Below, piece after piece: positions 1 through 9,907 of a stretch of 64,000 nt of DNA (the first letter of the stretch is position 1; the number at the start of each line of letters is the position of its first letter). The position numbers and the translations under genes are program-made. The stretch comes from Azospirillum sp. OGB3 (GTDB lineage: Bacteria > Pseudomonadota > Alphaproteobacteria > Azospirillales > Azospirillaceae), in the NCBI RefSeq assembly GCF_014192915.1, contig NZ_JACHYN010000005.1, forward strand, positions 310,001 to 374,000, given 5' to 3'. The notes under the pieces are model-generated. The model did not search any database. It was not told where the DNA came from and worked only from the letters and a program-made list of their open reading frames with translations.

Positions 1-217
1 CGCCGGCATGAAGGACATGATCAAGCGCGTCATGGACAAGGACGTGCTGGTCCCCGCCGACGTCCTCTACCCGCCCGCGATGATCGCCGAGGCCATGGAG
101 ATCACCGCCAAGCATCTGGTGGAGAAGGCGCCGATCCAGAAGGAATACATCATCGAGGCGACGCTGGTGACCCCGGAGAACGCCGCGAAATACTACTACC
201 CGGACTCGCCGTTCTAA
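1..217 (+). CDS. sugar ABC transporter substrate-binding protein, C-terminal part
   Basis: The frame is already open at the left edge of the window, so only about the last 71 residues of the protein are present. The tail (ENAAKYYYPDSPF) and the preceding helix-rich stretch resemble the C-terminus of periplasmic binding proteins of the ribose/xylose/rhamnose type (periplasmic binding protein domain 4). Such proteins capture a sugar in the periplasm and deliver it to an ABC permease. The gene lies just upstream of a TIM-barrel isomerase, a dehydrogenase, xylA and xylB, so a pentose or related sugar is the likely ligand; this is inferred from context. The ATPase and permease are not in the window and are presumably further left. 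Confidence 0.6.
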   Translation, partial: AGMKDMIKRVMDKDVLVPADVLYPPAMIAEAMEITAKHLVEKAPIQKEYIIEATLVTPENAAKYYYPDSPF

Positions 218-238
218 ATGCGCCTGCCCCCTCCCTAA

Positions 239-265
239 CCCTCCCCCGCCTTTGGCGGTGGAGGG
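239..265 (+). terminator. GC-rich intercistronic hairpin, CCCTCCCC-type repeat
   Basis: The sequence CTCCCCCGCC, a TTT loop and GGCGGTGGAG form a stem with one mismatch, just after the binding-protein stop. There is no T-run, so it is more likely a processing or attenuation element than a full terminator. Similar C-rich/G-rich hairpins occur at 14847-14894 and 31492-31520, which suggests a dispersed intergenic repeat family. Confidence 0.45.
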
Positions 266-295
266 GACACCAGTACACTCACGGGGAGACCCATC

Positions 296-1351
296 ATGAA
301 AACGATCAAGGGGCCGGCGATCTTCCTCGCGCAATTTGCGGGGGACGCGGCGCCGTTCAACAGCCTTCCGGCCATCGGCGCCTGGGCCGCCGGGCTGGGC
401 TTCAAGGGCGTGCAGATCCCGTCCTGGGACGGCCGCCTGTTCGACCTCGCCCGGGCCGCGGAGAGCAAGGGCTACTGCGACGAGGTGAAGGGCGTGCTGG
501 CCGAGGCCGGCGTGCAGATCACCGAGCTGTCCACCCATCTCCAAGGGCAGCTCGTCGCCGTGCACCCAGCCTATGACGAGGCGTTCGACGGCTTCGCCGC
601 ACCGGAGGTGCGCGGCAATCCCAAGGCCCGCCAGGAATGGGCGGTCAACCAGCTTCTGATGGCGGCCAAGGCCTCGGCCAACCTCGGGCTGACGGCGCAC
701 GTCACCTTTTCCGGCGCGCTGGCCTGGCCATACGTCTACCCGTGGCCGCAACGCCCGGCGGGGCTGATCGAAACCGCCTTCGACGAGCTGGCGCGGCGCT
801 GGCGGCCGATCCTCGACGCCTTCGACGCGGCGGGGGTGGACCTCTGCTACGAGATCCATCCCGGCGAGGACCTGTTCGACGGAGCGACCTTCGAGATGTT
901 CCTGGAGCGCGTCGGCAACCACCCGCGCTGCAACATCCTCTACGACCCCAGCCACTTCGTGCTGCAGCAGCTCGACTATCTCGGCTACATCGACGTCTAT
1001 CACGAGCGGATCAGGATGTTCCACGTCAAGGACGCGGAGTTCAACCCGTCCCCGCGCCAGGGCGTCTATTCCGGCTACCAGCCCTGGATCGGCCGGGCCG
1101 GGCGCTTCCGCTCGCTCGGCGACGGGCAGGTCGATTTCGGCGGCATCTTCTCCAAGCTGACCCAGTACGGCTTCGACGGCTGGGCGGTGCTGGAGTGGGA
1201 ATGCGCCATGAAGCACCCCGAGCAGGGGGCCGCCGAAGGCGCGCAATTCATCGACGCGCACATCATCCGGGTGACTGAGAAGGCCTTCGATGACTTCGCC
1301 GGGGCCGGCACCGATGAGGCGGCCAACCGGCGCATGCTCGGCATCGGCTGA
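296..1351 (+). CDS. sugar phosphate isomerase/epimerase family TIM-barrel protein
   Basis: A 351-residue protein of the xylose-isomerase-like TIM-barrel superfamily (AP endonuclease 2 fold). The expected metal-ligand segments appear in order: the Glu in CYEIHPGEDL, Asp/His in YDPSHF, the His in MFHVKDAEF and a late Glu in AVLEWECAMKHPE. Members isomerise or epimerise keto sugars using a divalent metal, or act on 3-keto-glycosides together with Gfo/Idh dehydrogenases. The next gene, 13 bp downstream, is exactly such a dehydrogenase, so the two probably act on one substrate. The start follows a CGGGGAG ribosome site. The exact substrate cannot be read from the sequence. Confidence 0.8.
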   Translation: MKTIKGPAIFLAQFAGDAAPFNSLPAIGAWAAGLGFKGVQIPSWDGRLFDLARAAESKGYCDEVKGVLAEAGVQITELSTHLQGQLVAVHPAYDEAFDGFAAPEVRGNPKARQEWAVNQLLMAAKASANLGLTAHVTFSGALAWPYVYPWPQRPAGLIETAFDELARRWRPILDAFDAAGVDLCYEIHPGEDLFDGATFEMFLERVGNHPRCNILYDPSHFVLQQLDYLGYIDVYHERIRMFHVKDAEFNPSPRQGVYSGYQPWIGRAGRFRSLGDGQVDFGGIFSKLTQYGFDGWAVLEWECAMKHPEQGAAEGAQFIDAHIIRVTEKAFDDFAGAGTDEAANRRMLGIG

Positions 1352-1364
1352 GCGGGAGGGAACC

Positions 1365-2540
1365 ATGACCATCGAAGGGAAGACGGCCTCCGGGCCGAAC
1401 CGCCGGCTGCGCCTGGGCATGGTCGGCGGCGGGCGGGGCGCCTTCATCGGGGCGGTGCACCGCATCGCCGCCCGCCTCGACGACCGCTACGAGCTGCGGG
1501 CCGGGGCGCTGTCCTCCGACCCGGAGCGGGCACGGACCAGCGGCGCCGACCTGTTCCTGCCGCCGGAGCGCTGCTACGCCAGTTTCGCCGAGATGGCGCG
1601 GGCCGAGGCGGCGCGCGACGACGGCATCGACGTGGTCAGCATCGTCACGCCCAACCACCTGCACCATGACGCCGCCAAGGCGTTCCTGGAGGCGGGCATC
1701 CACGTCATCTGCGACAAGCCGCTGACCACCACGGTGGAGGACGCGGAGGATCTGGCGGCGACGGTGGAGCGCAGCGGCCTCGTCTTCGCGCTGACCCACA
1801 ACTACACGGGCTACCCGATGGTGCGGCAAGCCCGCGCCATGGTGGCGGCCGGTGACCTGGGCGCCCTCCGCGTCGTTCAGGTCGAATACCCGCAGGACTG
1901 GCTGAGCACCCGGCTGGAGGACAGCGGGCAGAAGCAGGCGGAATGGCGGACCGACCCGGCGCGCAGCGGCATCGCCGGCTGTGTCGGCGACATCGGCACC
2001 CACGCCTTCCAGCTGGCCGAGTTCGTCACCGGCCTGCGCTGCACGCGGATCGCCGCCGACCTGACGGCCTTCGTGGAAGGGCGCCGGCTCGACGACAACG
2101 CGCACATGATGCTGCGCTTCGGCAACGGCGCGCGCGGCATGCTGTGGGCGAGCCAGGTGGCGCCCGGCCACGAGAACGGGCTGCGCCTGCGCGTCTACGG
2201 CGACAAGGGCGGGCTGGAGTGGTTCCAGGAGCAGCCGAACCACCTGCGCTTCACCCCGCTCGGCGAACCGCCGCGCACCATCACCCGCGGCGGTCCCGGA
2301 TCGGATGGGGCGGCGGCGCACGCCACGCGCATCCCGTCGGGCCATCCCGAAGGCTATCTGGAAGGCTTCGCCCAGATCTACCGCGACACCGCCGACCTGA
2401 TCGTCGCCCGCATGGGCGGTGCCGCCGCCGGTGAGCAAACGGCCCTCGTCCCCTCCGTCCGGGACGGCGTGCGCGGCGTGCGCTTCATCCACGCCGCCGT
2501 GGAATCGAGCCGCCGGGACGCCGCCTGGGTCGAGATTTGA
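1365..2540 (+). CDS. Gfo/Idh/MocA family NAD(P)-dependent dehydrogenase
   Basis: A 391-residue protein. The N-terminal Rossmann fold carries a glycine-rich loop ([13 protein letters not shown], about residues 21-33), and the family lysine motif appears as CDKPLTTT (EKP replaced by DKP). The C-terminal part is the usual alpha/beta dimerisation and substrate domain. These enzymes oxidise or reduce a sugar or cyclitol hydroxyl with NAD(P). The ATG at 1365 is preferred over upstream in-frame starts because GGGAGGG lies just before it. It sits in a tight operon between a TIM-barrel isomerase and xylA. The substrate is probably a pentose, inositol or glycoside derivative; this is inference. Confidence 0.85.
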   Translation: MTIEGKTASGPNRRLRLGMVGGGRGAFIGAVHRIAARLDDRYELRAGALSSDPERARTSGADLFLPPERCYASFAEMARAEAARDDGIDVVSIVTPNHLHHDAAKAFLEAGIHVICDKPLTTTVEDAEDLAATVERSGLVFALTHNYTGYPMVRQARAMVAAGDLGALRVVQVEYPQDWLSTRLEDSGQKQAEWRTDPARSGIAGCVGDIGTHAFQLAEFVTGLRCTRIAADLTAFVEGRRLDDNAHMMLRFGNGARGMLWASQVAPGHENGLRLRVYGDKGGLEWFQEQPNHLRFTPLGEPPRTITRGGPGSDGAAAHATRIPSGHPEGYLEGFAQIYRDTADLIVARMGGAAAGEQTALVPSVRDGVRGVRFIHAAVESSRRDAAWVEI

Positions 2541-2551
2541 AAGGATTTGCC

Positions 2552-3859
2552 ATGACCGAAGCCTTTTTCACCGGCGTCGAGCGCATCCGCTACGAGGGGC
2601 CGGACAGCGACACTCCGCTGGCCTACCGCTGGTACGACCCCGACCGCATGGTCCTGGGCCGGCGGATGGCCGATCACCTGCGCGTCGCCGTCTGCTACTG
2701 GCACAGCTTCTGTTGGCCCGGCTCCGATCCCTTCGGCGGCGGCACGCTGGACCGGCCCTGGATGGGTGGCGGCGATCCGGTGGCGCTGGCCGAAGCGAAG
2801 ATGGACGTGGCGTTCGAGCTGTTCGAGAAGCTCGGCGTGCCCTTCTTCACCTTCCACGACCGCGACGTGGCGCCCGAGATGGGCTCACTGCGCGAGACGC
2901 AGGCGACCTTCGCCCGCCTGACCGAGCGGTTGCAGGGCCGCATCGAGCGCAGCGGCGTCCAACTGCTGTGGGGCACCGCCAACCTGTTCTCGCACCCCCG
3001 CTACATGGCCGGCGCGGCCACCAACCCCGACCCGGAGGTGTTCGCCTGCGCGGCGGCGCAGGTGCGCGACGCGCTGGAGGCGACGCAGCGGCTGGGCGGC
3101 GTCAATTACGTGCTGTGGGGCGGGCGCGAGGGCTACGACACGCTGCTCAACACCGACATGGCGCGCGAGCTGGACCAGCTCGGCCGCTTCCTGACGATGG
3201 TGGTCGAGCACAAGCACAAGATCGGCTTCACCGGCACCATCCTGATCGAGCCCAAGCCGATGGAGCCGACCAAGCACCAGTACGACCACGACGTGGCGAC
3301 GGTCTACGGCTTCCTGAAGCGCTACGGGCTGGAGAAGGAGGTCGCCGTCAACATCGAGGTCAACCACGCCACGCTGGCCGGCCACAGCTTCGAGCACGAG
3401 GTGGCGACGGCGCTGGCGCTGGGCGTTTTCGGCTCCATCGACATGAACCGGGGCGACCCGCAGAACGGCTGGGACACCGACCAGTTCCCCAACGACCATG
3501 TGGAGCTGGCGCTGCCCATGGCGCGCATCCTGGAGGCCGGCGGCTTCACCACCGGCGGCTTCAACTTCGACGCCAAGATCCGGCGCCAGAGCGTCGCGCC
3601 GGACGACCTGCTGCACGCCCATGTCGGCGGCATCGACACGCTGGCCCGCGCGCTGCTGGCCGGGGCGCGCCTCGTCGAGGACGGCCGGCTGCGGAGTTTG
3701 CGCGCGGAGCGCTACGCCGGCTGGAAGGGCGATCTCGGGCAAAAGCTCCTCGGCGGGCTGGATCTCGCCGGGGCGGCGGACGCTGGGCTCGGCCTCGACC
3801 CCCGGCCGCGCTCGGGCCGGCAGGAGATGCTGGAGAATCTGGTGAACCGCCTCGTCTGA
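2552..3859 (+). CDS. xylA: xylose isomerase
   Basis: 435 residues, the normal length for the class II bacterial enzyme that interconverts D-xylose and D-xylulose in the cytoplasm with Mg2+/Mn2+/Co2+. Recognisable motifs are [12 protein letters not shown] (catalytic His/Asp region, about residue 100), [16 protein letters not shown] (first metal Glu) and [16 protein letters not shown] (metal ligands, about residue 300). The ATG at 2552 gives the family N-terminus ([12 protein letters not shown]). It is 11 bp after the dehydrogenase gene and is followed 28 bp later by xylB, so the pair forms the classic isomerase route from xylose to xylulose 5-phosphate. Confidence 0.97.
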   Translation: MTEAFFTGVERIRYEGPDSDTPLAYRWYDPDRMVLGRRMADHLRVAVCYWHSFCWPGSDPFGGGTLDRPWMGGGDPVALAEAKMDVAFELFEKLGVPFFTFHDRDVAPEMGSLRETQATFARLTERLQGRIERSGVQLLWGTANLFSHPRYMAGAATNPDPEVFACAAAQVRDALEATQRLGGVNYVLWGGREGYDTLLNTDMARELDQLGRFLTMVVEHKHKIGFTGTILIEPKPMEPTKHQYDHDVATVYGFLKRYGLEKEVAVNIEVNHATLAGHSFEHEVATALALGVFGSIDMNRGDPQNGWDTDQFPNDHVELALPMARILEAGGFTTGGFNFDAKIRRQSVAPDDLLHAHVGGIDTLARALLAGARLVEDGRLRSLRAERYAGWKGDLGQKLLGGLDLAGAADAGLGLDPRPRSGRQEMLENLVNRLV

Positions 3860-3887
3860 GGCCGCGGACTGATTGGGAGAAGGGTCC

Positions 3888-5363
3888 ATGTATCTCGGCA
3901 TCGACCTGGGAACGTCCGGCGTCAAGGCGGTGCTGGTCGACGCGGCGCAACGCCTCGTCGGCCAGTCCACCGCGCCGCTGGCGGTCAGCCGCCCGCACCC
4001 GCTGTGGTCGGAGCAGGACCCGGAGGACTGGTGGGCCGCCACCGGACGCGCCGTCGCCGGTCTGCGCGCCACCCATCCCGACGCGATGGCGGCGGTGCGG
4101 GGGATCGGGCTGTCGGGGCAGATGCATGGGGCGACCCTGCTCGACAAAGGCGACCGCGTGTTGCGCCCGGCCATCCTGTGGAACGACGGGCGCAGCGGCG
4201 CCGAATGCGCGGAGCTGGAGCGCCGCGCCCCCAACCTGCGCGCCATCGCCGGCAACCGCGCCATGCCCGGCTTCACCGCGCCCAAGCTGCTGTGGGTCGC
4301 GGCGCACGAGCCGGACCTGTTCAAGGCGACCGCCAAGGTGCTGCTGCCCAAGGACTGGCTGCGCCTGCGCATGACCGGCGACCACGCCTCCGACCTGTCG
4401 GATTCCGCCGGCACGCTGTGGCTCGACGTCGGCCGGCGCGTCTGGTCGGACGAGCTGCTGGCCGCCACGGGGCTCGGCGAGGCGCACATGCCGAGGCTGT
4501 ACGAGGGGTGCCAGCCCACCGGTGCCTTGCGGGCGGAGGTCGCCGCCGAGTGGGGCGTTCCGCCGGGAATCCCGGTGGCGGCCGGAGCCGGGGACAACGC
4601 GGCCGGCGCGGTGGGGGTTGGGGTGGTGGCGCCGGGCAACGCCTTCCTGTCGCTGGGCACCTCGGGCGTGCTGTTCGTCAGCGGCGACCGCTTCGCGCCC
4701 AACCCCGAGCGCGGGGTGCACGCCTTCTGCCACGCCATGCCCGGCCGCTGGCACCAGATGTCGGTGATGCTGAGCGCGGCGAGCTGCCTGTCCTTCGCCG
4801 CCCGCCTCACCGGCGCCGCGGACGAGGCGGCGCTGCTGCGCGAGGCCGAAGCGTATGGCGGCGACCCCGGCGCCCTGGTGTTCCTGCCCTACCTGTCGGG
4901 GGAGCGCACGCCGCACAACGACCCGCACGCCAAGGGCGTCGTCTTCGGCCTGACCCACGACACCGACCGCGGGGCGCTCGCCCGCGCGGTGCTGGAGGGC
5001 GTGGCCTTCGCCTTCGCCGACGGGTTGGACGCCCTTGAGGAGGCCGGCGGGCGCGTCGAGCGCTTCCTGGTGATCGGCGGCGGCGCGCGCAGCGCCCTGT
5101 GGGGCCGCATTCTGGCGAGCGCACTCGGCCGGCCGCTCGACTACCCGGCGGGGGGCGAGGTCGGCCCGGCCTTCGGGGCGGCCCGTCTGGCCCGCCTCGC
5201 GGTGACGGGCGAGGAACCGGAAACCGTGTGCCGGCCCCTGGAGATCCGTCACACCGTGGAGCCGGACCCGGCCCTGGCCGCCGCCCTGGCGCCGCGCCGT
5301 CGCCTGTTCCGCCGACTCTACGGCGACCTCAGCGCCGCCTTCCGCGAGGCCGACGGGCAATAA
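3888..5363 (+). CDS. xylB: xylulokinase
   Basis: 491 residues of the FGGY carbohydrate kinase family. It begins with the phosphate-binding motif YLGIDLGTSGVKAVLVD, has LSGQMHGATLLD and the invariant-type WNDGRS segment, and later the second ATPase-core motif (FLSLGTSGVLF) and VIGGGARSALWG. The enzyme phosphorylates D-xylulose to xylulose 5-phosphate, the entry to the pentose phosphate pathway. The ATG at 3888 is chosen because the protein then starts exactly at the first beta strand and GGGAGAAGGG precedes it. It is the last gene of the pentose operon and ends 6 bp before the convergent GntR gene. Confidence 0.97.
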   Translation: MYLGIDLGTSGVKAVLVDAAQRLVGQSTAPLAVSRPHPLWSEQDPEDWWAATGRAVAGLRATHPDAMAAVRGIGLSGQMHGATLLDKGDRVLRPAILWNDGRSGAECAELERRAPNLRAIAGNRAMPGFTAPKLLWVAAHEPDLFKATAKVLLPKDWLRLRMTGDHASDLSDSAGTLWLDVGRRVWSDELLAATGLGEAHMPRLYEGCQPTGALRAEVAAEWGVPPGIPVAAGAGDNAAGAVGVGVVAPGNAFLSLGTSGVLFVSGDRFAPNPERGVHAFCHAMPGRWHQMSVMLSAASCLSFAARLTGAADEAALLREAEAYGGDPGALVFLPYLSGERTPHNDPHAKGVVFGLTHDTDRGALARAVLEGVAFAFADGLDALEEAGGRVERFLVIGGGARSALWGRILASALGRPLDYPAGGEVGPAFGAARLARLAVTGEEPETVCRPLEIRHTVEPDPALAAALAPRRRLFRRLYGDLSAAFREADGQ

Positions 5364-5369
5364 GGCTTC

Positions 5370-6047
5370 TCAGCTCTTGGCGATCTCGCCCAGCACGTCC
5401 TTGGCGAGGCTGCGGATGTGCCCCTCCATCGCGGCGCGGGCCTGCGCCGGGTCGCCGGTTTCCAGGGCGGCGATGACGTCGAGATGCTCGTCGCAATCAG
5501 GGCGGATGCGCGACGGCAGGCCCGACAGCTCGAACAGGCGCGTGGTCACCCGCAGGTCGCGGATGATCTGCGCCAGCACCGCGTTGCCGGACGCCTCGGC
5601 GATCAGGGTGTGCAGCTCCTCGTCGGCCGCCCAATGGTCCTCGAAGCGGATCTTGGGCTCGTCGCGCAGCCGCAGCATCTCGGCCTTGATCGCCTTCAAG
5701 CGGCCAGGATCGACCCGCGACGCGGCGGCGGCGATCGCCTCCCCCTCCAGGATCTCGCGCAGGCGCATGCTCTGGAAATACTCGCGGTTGGAGACCTCGC
5801 GCACCCGGTAGGGGCGGTTGAACTCCTTGCGGATCAACCCCTCGCTGGCCAGCCGGACCAGCGCTTCGCGGATCGGCGTGCGCGAGATGCTGAGCGCGGT
5901 GGCCAGCCGGTCCTCGACGATCACCTCGCCGCTGGGGATGCGCCGGTCGAGGATCATCTCCAGGATGGTCCGGTAGGCCATGCTCGCCAGATTCACGCCG
6001 GCGGCGGCCGGGCTCGCGGTTTTCGGGCTGTCCATGTCCGTGCTCAT
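5370..6047 (-). CDS. GntR family regulator, FadR/FCD type
   Basis: 225 residues from the ATG at 6047 (the frame stays open further upstream, but that part has no domain character). Residues about 15-80 form the winged helix, with LSISRTPIREALVRLASEGL as recognition region. The rest is an all-helical FCD effector domain with the usual His/Asp/Glu-rich metal site (EDHWAADEELH, then GHIRSL near the end). It is downstream of the ABC ATPase and fused oxidoreductase on the same strand, so it probably controls that cluster rather than the convergent xyl operon. The palindrome near 9978 is a plausible operator. The effector is unknown. Confidence 0.88.
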   Translation of the reverse strand: MSTDMDSPKTASPAAAGVNLASMAYRTILEMILDRRIPSGEVIVEDRLATALSISRTPIREALVRLASEGLIRKEFNRPYRVREVSNREYFQSMRLREILEGEAIAAAASRVDPGRLKAIKAEMLRLRDEPKIRFEDHWAADEELHTLIAEASGNAVLAQIIRDLRVTTRLFELSGLPSRIRPDCDEHLDVIAALETGDPAQARAAMEGHIRSLAKDVLGEIAKS

Positions 6048-6159
6048 ACCAAGTCCTGCCACCTGACGCTGATTTCTCTCTAACAAAGCAGACGAATCGT
6101 TGTCCTGCAAAGCTTCTCGACGATCCATCCGGATGGCGGGATGCGGCGCGGCGCCCTTT

Positions 6160-6888
6160 TCAATGCTGCAAAATCTTGGCGAGGAACTGGGTGGCGCGCT
6201 CCGAGCGCTGGGTCTCGAAGAACTCGGTCTTGGTGCAGTCCTCGATGATGCTGCCATGGTCCATGAAGATCACCCGGTGGGCGACCTTGCGGGCGAAGCC
6301 CATCTCGTGGGTGACGCAGATCATCGTCATGCCCTCGTTGGCCAGCTCGACCATGACGTCGAGCACCTCGTTGATCATCTCCGGGTCGAGCGCCGAGGTC
6401 GGCTCGTCGAACAGGATGGCGATCGGGTCCATCGCCAGGGCGCGGGCGATGGCGACGCGCTGCTGCTGACCGCCGGAGAGCTGGCCGGGGAACTTGTGCG
6501 CCTGGCTGGCCAGCCCGACCCGCGTCAGCAGCGCCTCGCCCTTGGCCTCGGCCTCGACCGTCGGGCGGCCCAGCACCTTGCGCTGCGACAGGGTCAGGTT
6601 CTGCATGATGGTCAGGTGGGGGAACAGCTCGAAGTTCTGGAACACCATGCCGACGCGGGCGCGCAGCGCCGTCATCTTGGTGCTCCGCCCGCCGACGTCG
6701 ATGCCGTCCACCTGGATGCGGCCGGACTGGAAGGGCTCCAGCCCGTTGACGCACTTGATCAGCGTCGACTTGCCCGAGCCGGAGGGGCCGCAGACCACCA
6801 CGACCTCCCCCTTCCGCACGGTGGTCGTGCAGTTCTTCAGGACCTGGAAGGTGCCGTAGTGCTTGCTGACGTTCTCGATGGCGATCAT
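6160..6888 (-). CDS. polar amino acid ABC transporter ATP-binding protein
   Basis: 242 residues, the full length of a GlnQ/HisP-type ATPase. Walker A is GPSGSGKST (34-42), the Q-loop lies in GMVFQNFELFPH, the ABC signature is LSGGQQQR, Walker B is AILFDEPTSALD and the switch His is in CVTHEMG. It energises import of an amino acid or related compound. The matching binding protein (10975) and permease (11875) are in the divergent operon, so this transporter is split across the divergent promoter. It follows the 985-residue oxidoreductase gene by 61 bp. Confidence 0.93.
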   Translation of the reverse strand: MIAIENVSKHYGTFQVLKNCTTTVRKGEVVVVCGPSGSGKSTLIKCVNGLEPFQSGRIQVDGIDVGGRSTKMTALRARVGMVFQNFELFPHLTIMQNLTLSQRKVLGRPTVEAEAKGEALLTRVGLASQAHKFPGQLSGGQQQRVAIARALAMDPIAILFDEPTSALDPEMINEVLDVMVELANEGMTMICVTHEMGFARKVAHRVIFMDHGSIIEDCTKTEFFETQRSERATQFLAKILQH

Positions 6889-6949
6889 GCGGCTTCTCTT
6901 GCGGATGGGCGGCGCCCTGCGGCGCCGGGCGTTGGATGGGAAGGGGCGG

Positions 6950-9907
6950 TCAGCGGAACCGGTCGAGCAGGAAGGGCGTCGGGTCGATGTCGGTGCGGCC
7001 GTACAGCAGCAGGTCGGCGGTCATGCGGGCGACGACCGGGGCCAGCGTGTAGCCGTTCGACGTCACCGTGTTGAAGAATCCGGGCAATCCAGGCACCGGA
7101 CCGATGATCGGCGCGCCGTCGATGTTGATGTTCATCGCCGCCCAGGCGCGCACCACATGCAGCCCGGCGATCTGCGGCAGCACATGGCGGGCGACCCACA
7201 GGTTGCCCTCGATGCTGGAGCGCGACACCGTGTTGAAGCGGCGCGCCGGGTCGAAGACGGCGGTCCAGGCGCCGCCGATGATCAGCCCGCCGGTGACCGC
7301 CTGCTTCAGGCTGAGATGGCGGTCGGCGTGGGCGACGAGCTGGCTGACCAGCTTGGGCGCCGGCTCGGTGACGATCATCTGCAGCGGCGCGCTGTGCACC
7401 GGCACGTCGATGCCGACCAGCCGCCCGGTCTCGCGCGCCCAGGGGCCGCTGGCGTTGATGATCTGCTTCGCGCGGATGCGGCAGCGCGGGGTCTCCACCC
7501 GCCAGCCGCCGCCCTCCACCGCAGGGGCCGCGGCGATGCCGGTGACGTTGACCCCGCGCAGGAAGCGGGCGCCCTGGCGGCGCGCCTGCTCCAGCACGGC
7601 GTAGGTCGCGCGCAGCGGGTTGATCTTGCCCTCCTGCGGCGCGTATTCGGCGCCGACCAATTCCTCCGACAAGGCGGGGGCGAGGCGGCGCAGCTCGGCC
7701 GCGTCGATGATAGCGTTCTCGACGCCGTAGCGCCGCTCCAGCGCCGCCTTGGCGCGCAGGAAGTCCATGCCGGCCGGGCTGTCGGCGACCATCAGCCCGC
7801 CGGTGACGGCCAGCTCGAAGTCGACGCCGCAGGCGCGCTCCAGGTCGCGCCACAGCGCGATGGAGCGCGGGCCGAGCGCCAGCGTCGCCGCCGCCGGGCC
7901 GCCGCCCGCCTCGGCCTTGGCGCCGAAGTCGAAGGACAGGAGCTGGACGTGCAGGCTGCCGGCGTTGGCGCCCGACGCCTGCAGGTTGGTGTCGCCACGC
8001 TCGACCACCAGCACGTCGCGGCCGGCCTGGGTCAGGTAGTAGGCGAGGCAGGCACCGACCACGCCGCCGCCGACGATCAGGATCTCGGCCTCCTGGTCGG
8101 GCAGAGGGCCATCCTCCAACGGGCGGGCGAGGTTGGGGGTGATGGCGCGCTGGTGGCCGCCCCATTCCGGCTTCTCGAAGGCGAAGGCGCCGGCCGGCAT
8201 CGGCTTGGCCGGCAGGCGCGGCGCCAGATACTGCTCGGCGGCGCGCGGCCGGCCGGTGGCCTGCTCCAGCAGCAGGGCGGCGGTCGCGGCGCAGTAGCGG
8301 CCCTGACAGCGGCCCATGCCGAGCCGGGTGTTGCGCTTCAGCGCGGCGAGGCTGTCATGGCCGGCGGCGATCTCGGCGCGGACCTGACCGAAGGTCACCT
8401 CCTCGCAGCGGCACAGCACCGCCTCGTCGGGCACGGCGTCGAGCCGCAGCGGCGGCGCTTGGTAGATCGACCACAGCGCGGCCTGGAAACTCTCGGCCCG
8501 CCGCAGGTCGGTCCGCGCCCGGCGGCCCTGCTCCGGGTCGGTGTCGGCGAAGCCGAGCTGGGCGGCGGCGGCGATCCCGGCAAGGGTTCCGCGCGCCTGC
8601 GCCACCTTCGACCCGCCGAGATCGACGCCGTCGCCGACCGCGAAGACGCCGGGCAGGCTGGTGGCGCCGTCCTCCGCCGTCTCGGTGGCGAGGTAGCCGA
8701 GATGGCGGTCGACCAGCCGGTGGGCGCAGCCGAGCGCGCGGGCGATCTCGGTCGAGGGGATGAAGCCGTAGCCCAGGCACAGCGCGTCGGCGGGGACGGC
8801 GACCGCCTCGGCCAGCCGGGGGGCGCCGTCGGCGCCGAGCGGGGCGTAGCGCACACGCTCCAGACGCTCCGCCGCGCCCTCCGCTTCGACAACCCCATGC
8901 GACCACAGCACCGGCACCCCGGCGCGCCGCAGCCTCAGCAGATAGCGGGCGCCGTCGCCGATCAGGCCGGGGGCCGAGCGCACGGCCGTCCACAGGGCGC
9001 GCCACTGGGCGGGCGACGGGCGCGGCGCGCTTTCCAGGACGGCGGCCACCGTGACGCCGCCCTCCACCAGCTCGCAGGCCAGTTGCAGATTGAGCGGGCC
9101 GTTGCCGGCGATCACCACCCGCCGCCCGGGCGCCACCCGGTAGGCGCGCGCCAGGGTCTGCCCGGCCCCGGTCGTCATCACGCCGGGCAGCGTCCAGCCG
9201 GCGAAGGGCGCCGGCCGCTCGTAGGCGCCGCTGGCGATCACCAGCCGGCGCGGCCGGTAGACGGTCTCGCGCCCGGCGACGACGGCGACGACCTCGTCCG
9301 GGGCGTGGGCGCCCCACACCGTCGCCTCCTGGACGATCGTCGCGCCGGCCAGCCGCGCCGCGTCGACCAGGGCGCGCCCGGCGCGGAACTGGCGGTCGGT
9401 CGGACGGTCGGCGTGGTACGAGGGGGCGAGTGGCTTGAAATACTGGCCGCCGCTCTGCGGCCGCTCGTCGAGCACGACCACGTCGGCGCCGCGCCGCGCC
9501 GCCGCTTCCGCCGCCGCCAGACCGGCCGGGCCGGCGCCGAGCACCAGAAGGTCCGGCGTCCGCTCCTCCGGCGCAGCACCCTGCGGCGGCGGCACCAGCG
9601 GGGCCAGCGGGTCGGCGGCGGTGCCGGCCGGCGGCTGCGAGCGGACGACCTGCCCCTTGGCCACCTTGGTCAGGCAGGCGCGCTGGCTGGCCTTGCCGTC
9701 CACCGTCACCAGACACTCGAAGCAGGCGCCCATCCCGCAATAGAGGCCGCGCCGCCCGCCGTCGCGGGTGTGGCGGTAGGCGGCGACGCCGTGCGCCGCC
9801 AGGGCGGCCGCCACGGTCTCCCCGGCCAGCGCGGGAATCCGCTCGCCGTCGTAGGTGATCTCGATGAGGGCGCCGTCGCGGCGGACGCTGGGATGTTCGA
9901 GGCGCAT
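6950..9907 (-). CDS. fused three-part FAD/2Fe-2S oxidoreductase (HcnABC/OoxAB-like)
   Basis: 985 residues joining modules that are normally separate subunits of amino-acid or opine dehydrogenases. Residues 1-85 form a ferredoxin-like 2Fe-2S domain (C57, C62, C65, C79). Residues 118-450 form a pyridine-nucleotide-disulfide-type FAD domain (LVLGAGPAGLAAAEAA; VFAVGDGVD). Residues about 495-545 form a BFD-like 2Fe-2S domain (C499, C501, C534, C539). Residues 608-985 form a DAO-family FAD domain (ILIVGGGVVGACLAYYL). Relatives (HcnABC, octopine/nopaline oxidase, D-hydroxyproline dehydrogenase) oxidise a C-N bond and pass electrons on through the clusters and flavins. The divergent lyase gene would suit deamination of the imine product. 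The substrate is not determined; a cyclic or D-amino acid is inferred. Confidence 0.88.
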   Translation of the reverse strand: MRLEHPSVRRDGALIEITYDGERIPALAGETVAAALAAHGVAAYRHTRDGGRRGLYCGMGACFECLVTVDGKASQRACLTKVAKGQVVRSQPPAGTAADPLAPLVPPPQGAAPEERTPDLLVLGAGPAGLAAAEAAARRGADVVVLDERPQSGGQYFKPLAPSYHADRPTDRQFRAGRALVDAARLAGATIVQEATVWGAHAPDEVVAVVAGRETVYRPRRLVIASGAYERPAPFAGWTLPGVMTTGAGQTLARAYRVAPGRRVVIAGNGPLNLQLACELVEGGVTVAAVLESAPRPSPAQWRALWTAVRSAPGLIGDGARYLLRLRRAGVPVLWSHGVVEAEGAAERLERVRYAPLGADGAPRLAEAVAVPADALCLGYGFIPSTEIARALGCAHRLVDRHLGYLATETAEDGATSLPGVFAVGDGVDLGGSKVAQARGTLAGIAAAAQLGFADTDPEQGRRARTDLRRAESFQAALWSIYQAPPLRLDAVPDEAVLCRCEEVTFGQVRAEIAAGHDSLAALKRNTRLGMGRCQGRYCAATAALLLEQATGRPRAAEQYLAPRLPAKPMPAGAFAFEKPEWGGHQRAITPNLARPLEDGPLPDQEAEILIVGGGVVGACLAYYLTQAGRDVLVVERGDTNLQASGANAGSLHVQLLSFDFGAKAEAGGGPAAATLALGPRSIALWRDLERACGVDFELAVTGGLMVADSPAGMDFLRAKAALERRYGVENAIIDAAELRRLAPALSEELVGAEYAPQEGKINPLRATYAVLEQARRQGARFLRGVNVTGIAAAPAVEGGGWRVETPRCRIRAKQIINASGPWARETGRLVGIDVPVHSAPLQMIVTEPAPKLVSQLVAHADRHLSLKQAVTGGLIIGGAWTAVFDPARRFNTVSRSSIEGNLWVARHVLPQIAGLHVVRAWAAMNINIDGAPIIGPVPGLPGFFNTVTSNGYTLAPVVARMTADLLLYGRTDIDPTPFLLDRFR

